The position numbers and the translations under genes are program-made. 30,075 bases of DNA from the NCBI GenBank assembly GCA_035325995.1, contig DAOKYU010000015.1, forward strand, positions 1 to 30,075, read 5' to 3'. The DNA is from Thermodesulfobacteriota bacterium (lineage in GTDB: Bacteria; Desulfobacterota_D; UBA1144; Nemesobacterales; UBA2774). Positions 1 to 6,591 of this stretch are shown here, piece by piece. Every line of letters starts with the position of its first letter. Within the stretch, counting starts at the first letter, position 1. A model generated the notes under the pieces. It was not told where the DNA came from. It worked only from the letters and a program-made list of their open reading frames with translations, and made no database searches.

Positions 1-546
1 GAATGTCAGCGGACACAGTCCGCCGGGCCGGACACGTAGTGTCTTTTTCGGCATAGCGCGGGAGGTACCGAGATCACCGGAAGCACGTCGGGTGGCAAGG
101 GCAGAACGATGCTACTTCGATTGTCTGCGGACACAGTCCGCACGGCCCGGAGGGGTATTGCTGTGCTGTATCCGGCTTCGCATGGCTTCGCCGCGACAAG
201 CACGCGGCTTGCAATATGATGGATAAAAGATAGATCTCTCACGTTTGTTCGAGATGACAAAGTATAAGACTAGATCCTGAAACAAGTTCGGATTGACGGA
301 TTAAAAGAAGATTGCCGCGGTCGCTTCGCAACCTCGCAATGACTGAAAAACCCTTGACGGATTGCTGGCGGAAGTGGATTCCCGATAAATACATTCGGGA
401 ATGACAGAAAGAGGAAAAGCGAGATCCTGAAATAAATTCAGGATGACGGATTATGCCGATTGTGAAATTGCTAAGCTGTCAGAAGCGCGGCTGTTGGTAT
501 CAGCAATATACTGCGACTTCGATTTCCTGCGCACGTGGTGCGCCGC
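1..546. repeat. Gene-free region of dispersed short hairpin repeats
   Basis: I see no credible gene here; the one open frame on the minus strand is made of repeat sequence. The region contains several small palindromes. GCGGAC/GTCCGC hairpins occur twice in the same flanking context, at 9-23 and 127-141. A TATTGC/GCAATA-bounded unit lies at 156-216. ATTCCCGA/TCGGGAAT pairs at 378-385 and 395-402, and ATCCTGAA/TTCAGGAT at 424-431 and 437-444, with a decayed copy near 274-300. Several are followed directly by an ATGAC sequence. Related units recur at 17936-18035 and 24893-24922, so these look like genome-wide dispersed elements rather than regulators of one gene. Confidence 0.7.
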
Positions 547-1509
547 CTATTTGAACCAGCCGGCGCGGTAGAAGAAGTAGACCATGACTACCACGACGGC
601 GGCCATGAAGAGGATGATCGCGTGGTAGGCGAATTCCCAGTGGAGGATGGGCATGTTGTCGAAGTTCATGCCGTAGATGCCGGCGACCAGGTTCAGCGGG
701 AGGAATATGGCGGCGACGATGGTGAGAATCTTGAGCCTGTTGTTGGTCCTGTCCTGGAGCATGAGGTCGTAGTGCTGGTGGATGTCTTCGAGCCTACGCT
801 CGTAGCGGCTGAGGAAACGGAAGCCGTTACGGATTTCCTCTTCCAGGTTTTTGAAGCTCTTCCCCAGCTTGCCGATGTCGAACGCCGTTCCGTCGTAAAC
901 GGTGAGGATGTTCGTGCAGTAGAGCTGGTCCTCGACCATTATGTTCACGCGGTCCACGTTTTTCTTGAGGTTGAGTATCGCGTCGATGTTTATCGTCAGC
1001 TTCTCGGCGGTCACCTCGTTGCTGAGGACGGTGATGTCTTCGCGGAGCGCCATGTAGAGGGCGTAGTTCTTCTCGACGAGCTCGGCGAGGATGTAGTAGA
1101 GGAGGGACGCTATCGTCGCCTTTTTCAAGTGGAGGCTCTCGCAGAGGTTCGAGGCGAGCCTGCTCATCATGCCGACTTCGTTTCTGTGTATGGTGATCAG
1201 AAGGGTGGGAGTGCAGAGAAAGGATATATATTCGATGACGAAATTCTCCGTGTCCTTTATGATGGGGAATTCGAAATAGAGCTCGAACTCGGAATGGGCG
1301 ACGGGGAGGTTGCGGTCTCTTAAGACGTAGTCGTCTATTATGGAGTCGTCCTTGAGAACAGGGCGGAGGAATTCCCTGAGCTCGTCGGGGCCGGGGTCGA
1401 GTATGTCCACCCACCTGAGCCTGGCGTCGTATATCCTCCCCGGGGCGGGAACCTCGGTTTCCTCGGTCATGAGAAGGTTGTCGCCTATGGTGTATGACTT
1501 TATCTGCAA
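547..1509 (-). CDS. corA: CorA-family magnesium/cobalt transporter
   Basis: Predicted pentameric inner-membrane channel for Mg2+ (or Co2+). The 320-aa product has a large cytoplasmic N-terminal domain with long helices, then two C-terminal membrane helices. The family signature YGMNF is visible (G280-M281-N282) at the end of the first helix, followed by a short loop and a second hydrophobic helix ending in basic and aromatic residues. Length matches bacterial CorA proteins (about 310-330 aa). I start it at a TTG giving the N-terminus LQIKSYTIGDN, because GGGAGG lies 5 nt upstream and CorA proteins often begin with this kind of beta-strand. Alternatives are an ATG at 1470 or a much longer frame starting inside the neighbouring gene. 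It is divergent from the DUF3147 gene. Confidence 0.88.
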   Translation of the reverse strand: MQIKSYTIGDNLLMTEETEVPAPGRIYDARLRWVDILDPGPDELREFLRPVLKDDSIIDDYVLRDRNLPVAHSEFELYFEFPIIKDTENFVIEYISFLCTPTLLITIHRNEVGMMSRLASNLCESLHLKKATIASLLYYILAELVEKNYALYMALREDITVLSNEVTAEKLTINIDAILNLKKNVDRVNIMVEDQLYCTNILTVYDGTAFDIGKLGKSFKNLEEEIRNGFRFLSRYERRLEDIHQHYDLMLQDRTNNRLKILTIVAAIFLPLNLVAGIYGMNFDNMPILHWEFAYHAIILFMAAVVVVMVYFFYRAGWFK

Positions 1510-1602
1510 GCACGCCTCCCGGGCCGCCGCCGAAACCGCTTTGCGGCCGCCCCGTGCGAGTAGTATTGTAATGCGTATAGAAAATTTTAAAAGGAGCTTC
1601 AT

Positions 1603-1953
1603 ATGCTCTACATAATCGTGAAAACGGCTCTCTCGGCGGGCATTATCGTCGGGGCGTCGGAGCTCGGAAAGAGATACACGACGTTCGCGGCGCTGCTCCT
1701 GGCCCTGCCGCTTACGTCGCTCCTGGCGATGATATGGCTTTACGTGGACACGAAGGACGCGGCGCGCGTGGCGGAGCTTTCGACGGGGATATTCTGGCTC
1801 GTCCTGCCGACGCTGCTGTTTTTTATCGTACTGCCGTGGCTGATAAAGCAGGGGGTAGGGTTCTGGGCGGCGATGGGGGCGTCGGCCGTGGTTATGGTGA
1901 TTTTCTACCTGGGCTATGCAGCCGTGGGGAAGAAGCTCGGGCTCCCGCTTTAG
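1603..1953 (+). CDS. DUF3147-family small membrane protein
   Basis: A 116-aa integral membrane protein with about four hydrophobic helices. It begins MLYIIVKTALSAGIIVGASE and ends with a short basic tail (GKKLGLPL). Length, helix spacing and the early conserved glycine/serine/glutamate stretch fit DUF3147, whose role is unknown. The ATG follows AAAAGGAG with 6-nt spacing. It is transcribed divergently from corA and converges with the sigma-factor gene, leaving only about 5 nt between the two stop codons. Nothing in the context assigns a function; transport or membrane-stress roles would be guesses. Confidence 0.75.
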   Translation: MLYIIVKTALSAGIIVGASELGKRYTTFAALLLALPLTSLLAMIWLYVDTKDAARVAELSTGIFWLVLPTLLFFIVLPWLIKQGVGFWAAMGASAVVMVIFYLGYAAVGKKLGLPL

Positions 1954-1958
1954 GCCCG

Positions 1959-2540
1959 TTATCCCTCGCAGAGCCTTTGCCTGAGCTTGGCCATGCCGGC
2001 GCGCATCCAGCTCTTTACCGTCCCCAGGGGCTCGTCGAGGTGGGCGGAAATCTCCGTCTGGCTCATGCCGTGAAAATAAGCGAGCTCTATAGACCGCCGC
2101 TGGGACGGGGGGAGCTCGGAGAGGGCGCTCTCGATGAGCTCGCGCTTCTGGCGGGTTTCGGTCTCCTCGTCGGGCGGGCCGGAATTGTCGGGCACGTCGT
2201 CGGGGAGAGGGTCCTGGAGGAGCCTCCTTTTCTTCCCGGACCTCAGCTTGTCTATTGCCCGGCTCCTGGTGAGCGTAATAAGCCACGCGGAGGGGGAGCC
2301 CCTGTCGGGGGAGTATTCGAGGGATTTCCGCCAGACCTGGTTGAAGACGTCGAGCGAGACCTCGTCGGCCTCGTCGTGGCTCGACAGTATCTTTACGGCG
2401 AGCCCGTAGACCTGCGAGATGGTTTTGTCGTATAGCTTGCCCAGAGCCGACTCGCATCCCCGGGCTATCTTGGCCAGGAGCTCGGCAAGCTCCTGTTCTA
2501 GCTGCGGCAGGCGGCCTCGGCCGCCGGAAGTGTCAGACAT
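1959..2540 (-). CDS. ECF RNA polymerase sigma factor (SigK-like)
   Basis: A 193-aa sigma-70 family protein. Region 2 (about residues 35-100) carries the DEADEVSLDVFNQVWR helix and the WLITLTRSRAIDKLR segment that contacts the -10 element. Region 4 (about 140-190) carries the helix-turn-helix YFHGMSQTEISAHLDEPLGT followed by VKSWMRAGMAKLRQ. There is no region 1.1 or 3, as expected for an extracytoplasmic-function sigma factor. The linker is acidic and proline-rich. The start has an excellent AGGAGG directly upstream. The divergent neighbour at 2769 is an RskA-like anti-sigma factor, so the pair probably forms a membrane-linked stress switch. Which signal it senses cannot be read from the sequence. 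Confidence 0.9.
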   Translation of the reverse strand: MSDTSGGRGRLPQLEQELAELLAKIARGCESALGKLYDKTISQVYGLAVKILSSHDEADEVSLDVFNQVWRKSLEYSPDRGSPSAWLITLTRSRAIDKLRSGKKRRLLQDPLPDDVPDNSGPPDEETETRQKRELIESALSELPPSQRRSIELAYFHGMSQTEISAHLDEPLGTVKSWMRAGMAKLRQRLCEG

Positions 2541-2768
2541 TCCTCCTCCAAAGCTCCGGTAACTAAATTTAACCTAATAGCCGTTTCATTACCAATCAAT
2601 ATTTATTGCACATTCGGAGCGGCCGTCCCCGTTTACGCTCCGGGGGGTTTTGCACGGTTATAATATTTGAAACAGGGTCAACCGAACCTTTGCCTACGCC
2701 CGTATATTTAAATAAGCGGCGGATTTATATATAATGTCAAAAAGTTCTGAAGGAAATACCCCGAGAAA
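2541..2768. promoter_or_regulatory. Divergent promoter region between sigma and anti-sigma genes
   Basis: This 228-bp AT-rich spacer separates the divergent sigma and anti-sigma genes. A TATAAT hexamer at 2730-2735 is well placed for the plus-strand anti-sigma gene. A 7-bp inverted repeat CGGAGCG/CGCTCCG (2615-2621 and 2636-2642) followed by a G-run and TTTT lies in the middle and could be an operator or a weak terminator. A second TATAAT sits near 2660. Autoregulation by the sigma factor is plausible but no ECF-type consensus is obvious to me. Confidence 0.45.
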
Positions 2769-3659
2769 ATGCCCGATCAGATGAGCGAAGTGTCGAGGGA
2801 AGAGGAATTGATTCTGCTTTACGTGCTCGGCGTGCTCGAAGGCGAGGAGCTCGAAGAGGCGGAGCGCCTTATCGATTCGAACACGGAAGAAGTGAAGCGA
2901 ATGCTCGCGGATTACGAATCCGTGGTCAGCCTCCTTCCCTACGCGGCGAAGCCCGCCGTTCCCTCCCCCGACATCAAAAAAAAACTCCTGGCTGACGTAA
3001 GACGCAGAAAGTCGCGCGAGATACGGGAAAGGACGGCTCCCGTAAAAGAAGGCTTCTTCGCAGGCCTGAGGCCGCTCTGGCTAGGGGCGGGTGCGCTCGC
3101 ATCGGCGGCGCTCGTTTTCCTGGCCGTGACGAATATCACACTCAGGAGCACCATAGGCGAGAGGGACGCCGTGATAACGTCGCTTAACGACAAGCTCACG
3201 GCGAGCGAGGAAAGGGTGGAGAGGCTCGAAAACCTCATCGCGACGAAAGAGGGCGAGCTCGGCGGTCTCGAAACGAAGCTCGCGAGCCTCGAGCAGGTGA
3301 CGGACTTCATGAAGGACCAGGATATAGTTCTCATTCAGCTCAGCAGCAAGGCCCCCGAGCTCAAGGCTTCGGGGAGGGTGCTCTGGGACAAGAACGAGCA
3401 CGACGCGCTTCTTTATTGCCTCGACATGCCGGATGCCCCCGAGGGGAAGACGTACCAGTGGTGGGTCATCATAAAAGGCAGGCCGCGGAGCATGGGTATC
3501 TTCGACGTAAACGAGGAGGGGGACAGCATCGTGCACATAGATTCCCTTAAAAAGTTCGGCGACGTGAAGTCGATAGAGGCGTTTAAGGTGACGCTCGAGC
3601 CCGACGGGGGCGCGGAGGCTCCGACCGGAAAGCCTCTCATAGCCGGGGCGTCCATCTAG
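2769..3659 (+). CDS. RskA-like anti-sigma factor, membrane protein
   Basis: A 296-aa single-pass membrane protein predicted to hold the divergent ECF sigma factor inactive. Residues about 8-75 form the small helical anti-sigma domain (LYVLGVLEGEELEEAERLI), of the zinc-less type: I find no HxxxCxxC motif. One membrane helix lies at about residues 98-122 (LWLGAGALASAALVFLAV). A coiled coil follows at about 128-180, rich in ERVERLENL-type heptads. The C-terminal domain (about 180-296) resembles the anti-sigma-K RskA C-terminal domain, including YQWWVIIKGRPRSMGIFDV, and would be periplasmic. A TATAAT lies upstream at 2730. The long coiled coil between membrane and sensor is notable. Confidence 0.85.
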   Translation: MPDQMSEVSREEELILLYVLGVLEGEELEEAERLIDSNTEEVKRMLADYESVVSLLPYAAKPAVPSPDIKKKLLADVRRRKSREIRERTAPVKEGFFAGLRPLWLGAGALASAALVFLAVTNITLRSTIGERDAVITSLNDKLTASEERVERLENLIATKEGELGGLETKLASLEQVTDFMKDQDIVLIQLSSKAPELKASGRVLWDKNEHDALLYCLDMPDAPEGKTYQWWVIIKGRPRSMGIFDVNEEGDSIVHIDSLKKFGDVKSIEAFKVTLEPDGGAEAPTGKPLIAGASI

Positions 3660-3858
3660 CCCGCGGTCTTCGGATCCCGGGGCCGGCTTCGGCGCCCGCC
3701 CGTGGAATGCACATGCAATATCCCGTTACAGCCGATTATACCGGGGATTCCGCCTTCTTCCCGGCCCTGTCCGCCTTGCATTTTTTTTCTACATCTTTTA
3801 AATTCTCTATTGGGTAAAGGTTCCGCTGTAAAACCACATCAGCACTGGAGGTACTGTA

Positions 3859-5277
3859 ATGGCAAGAAGCGCCGACGGCAAGGACAATAACGGCAAGACG
3901 AACGGAAAATTCACATTGGGAGAGCGTTACGAAAAGGCGCTCGGCTACCCGCTTTTCGATTCGATATTCAACCGCCGTTCGAGGAGGTTCGGCCTCGGGA
4001 TGAAGCTCGAAGACCCGACGCTCGGGTTCGAGTCGAAGTACGACCCGGTGCCGCTTGAAGAGATGGAAGAAGCCTTGCTCGTATGGGCCGGTACGGGTCT
4101 CACCGGGCTCTGCCTCGCCGACCTTCCGCCGGAAACGGGCATAGACCTCCTTTGCCAGTGGACCGGACGAACCTGGCCCTCCGCGTGCAACAATCACGGG
4201 ACGGAGCTTTTCTTCACTAACGACAAGGGGCTCTATCACGTTAACGTCAAGAACATGCTGCCAAAGAACCACGAGCTCGACATGTTCTTCAAGATGGGGA
4301 GGGAAGACCGCATGGAGAGGATCATGGAGCTTTACCGCGAGAGCCTCGTAAAGCTCGAGGACGGAAGGGCCGACCTCCCCGACAGGATGCCGGGGCTCTT
4401 CGAGTTCAACCAGTGGAATACGAACAAGCCGGGGACGTCTGTCTTCATCCCGGTGACGGACGTGACCGAGGAATACATAAACCTCCTTCACCTTTATTGC
4501 AGCCACTCGTATGGATTTACGATAATCGACGACCTTACCGGGAAGCCGGCCGGCGTGGACAAGTGGATAAAGAAGGGGAGGCTGAAGGACGGCGTCAAGC
4601 TCTCGCTCTTCGACCTCGAAACCAGGATTCTCACGGGGCTCAACGTGGAGCAGGCCTTTATCTGCCAGAACATGAGCCTCGCGCTCCAGGCGCTCGGGCT
4701 CGCAGGATGGACGTTCAGCGGCTTTATACCGAGGTTCGCGCTGGGCGGCGCGCCGCAGCTCTTCAAGGGGCTCGGGTTCAGGTTCATACAGCCGAAGAAG
4801 GGGACCATCGACCCCCCGACGACCGTGCCCGTAGGAAAGGACGGCGTCTTCCAGGCGTACTGCCCGCCTTATTATAAGGATATGAACGAGGCCATAGACG
4901 CCTTCCACGAGCACAAGGAATCGGCGTGGAAGCCGGAGAAGCCGTTCCCGTACGCCGAGCCCGACAAGCATCTCATGCGCGCGCCGAGGCCGACCGAGAC
5001 GACGATTCAGATCGTGAAGGACGTCGCGAACTATATTTACGATACGTACGGCAGGTTCCCGGCGTTCGTCGATCCGATGTACATGAGGCTCGTTTTCCAG
5101 GCGATGAATATAGACGTCGAGTTCTACGACAAATACTATCCGCAGGGCTCCTATTCGGACAGGCACCTGGAGGCCTTCCAAAGCCACACGGGGGCTGCTC
5201 ACCAGGCGGCGCCCGCCCGTCCGGACGTGAAGACGGCCGAGGAAAGGGCCTCGGGCGGAGACAAGATCAAGGCTTAA
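3859..5277 (+). CDS. Nitroreductase-fold protein of unknown substrate
   Basis: A 472-aa protein I cannot name firmly. Two stretches resemble FMN-binding nitroreductase-superfamily proteins: RRSRRFGLGMKL with VPLEEMEEALLVWAGTGLTG near the N-terminus (residues about 35-95), and VEQAFICQNMSLALQALGLAGW (about 255-280), the helix that in this family precedes the glycine-rich FMN contact. It is much longer than simple nitroreductases (about 200 aa), with an unassigned middle part and a tyrosine-rich C-terminus ending in a low-complexity tail. There is no signal peptide. The start has GGAGG with 7-nt spacing, and a strong terminator follows at 5305, so it is probably monocistronic. The codon use matches the host. 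A redox role is an inference from the fold only. Confidence 0.5.
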   Translation: MARSADGKDNNGKTNGKFTLGERYEKALGYPLFDSIFNRRSRRFGLGMKLEDPTLGFESKYDPVPLEEMEEALLVWAGTGLTGLCLADLPPETGIDLLCQWTGRTWPSACNNHGTELFFTNDKGLYHVNVKNMLPKNHELDMFFKMGREDRMERIMELYRESLVKLEDGRADLPDRMPGLFEFNQWNTNKPGTSVFIPVTDVTEEYINLLHLYCSHSYGFTIIDDLTGKPAGVDKWIKKGRLKDGVKLSLFDLETRILTGLNVEQAFICQNMSLALQALGLAGWTFSGFIPRFALGGAPQLFKGLGFRFIQPKKGTIDPPTTVPVGKDGVFQAYCPPYYKDMNEAIDAFHEHKESAWKPEKPFPYAEPDKHLMRAPRPTETTIQIVKDVANYIYDTYGRFPAFVDPMYMRLVFQAMNIDVEFYDKYYPQGSYSDRHLEAFQSHTGAAHQAAPARPDVKTAEERASGGDKIKA

Positions 5278-5304
5278 TTAAATTCCGAAACTTTTCGACC
5301 ACGC

Positions 5305-5338
5305 TTGCGCCCGCCTTCCAAAGCGGGCGCAATTTATT
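5305..5338 (+). terminator. Rho-independent-like terminator
   Basis: A perfect 10-bp stem (5305-5314 with 5323-5332, TTGCGCCCGC/GCGGGCGCAA) closes an 8-nt loop and is followed by TTTATT. It ends transcription of the nitroreductase-like gene and insulates it from the promoter at 5358. Confidence 0.85.
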
Positions 5339-5357
5339 CCCACACCGAGTATAACAC

Positions 5358-5386
5358 TTGACAAACACTTAATAATTATCTACATT
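5358..5386 (+). promoter_or_regulatory. Sigma-70-type promoter for the IHF/HU gene
   Basis: TTGACA at 5358-5363 and TACATT at 5381-5386 are separated by 17 bp. This gives an expected 5' leader of about 50 nt before the ATG at 5443. Confidence 0.75.
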
Positions 5387-5442
5387 GGAATTGTAGCCGG
5401 GGGTATGCGCTGCGGCTTAATAAACGGTTGGGAGTTCCAAAC

Positions 5443-5724
5443 ATGAAGCGTTCAGACATTGAAAGGGATTTAGCGGATAGATTCAATCTTCAACCTTCCC
5501 AGTCCGAGCAGATTCTCGATACGATCATCGAGCACATGACGGGAGTACTCGAAGGCGGAGGCCGGATAGAGATAAGGGGATTCGGCAGCTTCTTCACGAA
5601 GAGCTACGGCTCTTACGAGGGCCGAAACCCCAGGACCGGCGAGAAAGTTACCGTGTCGAGCAAGAAGCTCCCGCATTTCCGCCCGAGCCGCGAACTCATA
5701 GCCAAGCTGAACGGCGAGGAGTAG
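5443..5724 (+). CDS. IHF/HU-family DNA-bending protein (IHF beta-like)
   Basis: A 93-aa nucleoid protein of the HU/IHF family that binds and bends DNA as a dimer. The N-terminal helices (MKRSDIERDLADRFNLQPSQ) form the dimer core. The beta-arm signature IRGFGSFFTKSYGSYEGRNP with RTGEKVTVSSK follows, then FRPSRELIAKLN at the end. The arm carries the proline of the RNPRTGE motif that intercalates into DNA. Length and IRGFGSF wording are closer to IHF beta than to HU, but a single subunit cannot settle this. I choose the ATG with GGGAG upstream over an in-frame TTG 15 nt earlier. Confidence 0.9.
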   Translation: MKRSDIERDLADRFNLQPSQSEQILDTIIEHMTGVLEGGGRIEIRGFGSFFTKSYGSYEGRNPRTGEKVTVSSKKLPHFRPSRELIAKLNGEE

Positions 5725-5781
5725 AGCCGCCGGGCGGAGGACGAGGTGTTTCAGACGTGCTCCCGAGCCGCCCGAGGGTGA

Positions 5782-5809
5782 TTGACAATTACGCGCCATC
5801 CGCTAGCCT
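5782..5809 (+). promoter_or_regulatory. Promoter for def, probably leaderless
   Basis: TTGACA at 5782-5787, 16 bp, then TAGCCT at 5804-5809. The -10-like box ends 7 nt before the ATG of the deformylase gene, and no Shine-Dalgarno is present, so the transcript may start at or next to the start codon. Confidence 0.45.
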
Positions 5810-5816
5810 CTTCCCT

Positions 5817-6488
5817 ATGGCATTACTGAAAATACTCAAATACCCGGACCCTTTCCTGAGAAGGAAATGCGCCCCCGTCGAGGAGATAGACGAGGAGCTT
5901 CTTACGCTTCTCGATAACATGACGGAGACGATGTACGCCGCCAAGGGCGTCGGCCTTGCCGCGCCGCAGGTGGGCGCGGACAAGAGGGTTGTAGTCATCG
6001 ACGCGAGCCCGTGGTTCAGGGACGGCGGCGAGGAAGAGGGCGAGGAAGAAGGCGAGCCCGGCGTAGAGGCGGATTCCGCCGGGACGGCGGACGCGGAAGA
6101 GGCGCACGAGGAGTGCTCTCATTCCGGCGAATGCTCTCATTCGCACGACGAAGAGGAGTACGACGGGCCGGGGCTGATGGAGCTGATAAATCCCGTGATC
6201 GTCCATTCCGAGGGGTCGGCGCTCGGCGAGGAGGCGTGCCTCAGCATCCCGGGGTTTTCGAGCGCGGTGAAGCGGAAGTTCAAGGTGGTCGTCGAGGCCT
6301 ATAACAGGGACGGCGACCTGATGGAGATAGAGGCCGAGGACCTGCTCGCGAGGGTGTTTCAGCACGAGATCGATCACCTGGACGGGGTGCTTTTCATCGA
6401 CAGGCTGAGCCGCTTGAAGAGAGAGCTTCTCGTGAGGAAGATAGAGAAGGTATTGGGGAAGGAAGGCAGGAAGACGGCGGCTGTTTAA
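5817..6488 (+). CDS. def: Peptide deformylase with Cys/His-rich acidic insertion
   Basis: Removes the N-formyl group from nascent proteins. All three family motifs are present: GVGLAAPQ (44-51), EACLS with metal-ligand C141, and HEIDH (H183, E184, H187), the metal site. The 223-aa length is well above the usual 165-190 because about 50 residues (roughly 70-118) are inserted before the LINP strand. This insert is full of Glu/Asp and contains ECSHSGECSHSHDEEE, a possible metal-binding or metal-buffering patch. The ATG is chosen because MALLKILKYPDP is the normal family N-terminus. There is no clear Shine-Dalgarno. It is the last host gene before the AT-rich island. Confidence 0.93.
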   Translation: MALLKILKYPDPFLRRKCAPVEEIDEELLTLLDNMTETMYAAKGVGLAAPQVGADKRVVVIDASPWFRDGGEEEGEEEGEPGVEADSAGTADAEEAHEECSHSGECSHSHDEEEYDGPGLMELINPVIVHSEGSALGEEACLSIPGFSSAVKRKFKVVVEAYNRDGDLMEIEAEDLLARVFQHEIDHLDGVLFIDRLSRLKRELLVRKIEKVLGKEGRKTAAV

Positions 6489-6591
6489 TCGAACTACGTA
6501 GACCTACTTATAGAATAATTTCTAACACATCTTTTCTCACAACGCAGATTGAAAGTTTGTACTATTGAGATTAATCTATGTTTTAAAGGAC

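Noticed and set aside
6..260. 84-codon minus-strand frame at the window start
   Set aside because: Built from the GCGGAC/GTCCGC repeat and other dispersed repeats; no ribosome site or family resemblance.
1..546. CRISPR array suggested by repeated hairpins
   Set aside because: The repeats differ from each other, have no regular spacing and no cas genes are present.
1510..2457. Extension of the CorA reading frame far upstream
   Set aside because: The extension runs antisense through the DUF3147 gene and into the sigma-factor gene in another frame; the TTG with GGGAGG gives a normal CorA length.
3736..5202. 488-codon open frame on the minus strand
   Set aside because: It lies antisense to the nitroreductase-like gene, which has a good ribosome site; the translation is a charged, arginine-rich mix typical of shadow frames in GC-rich DNA.
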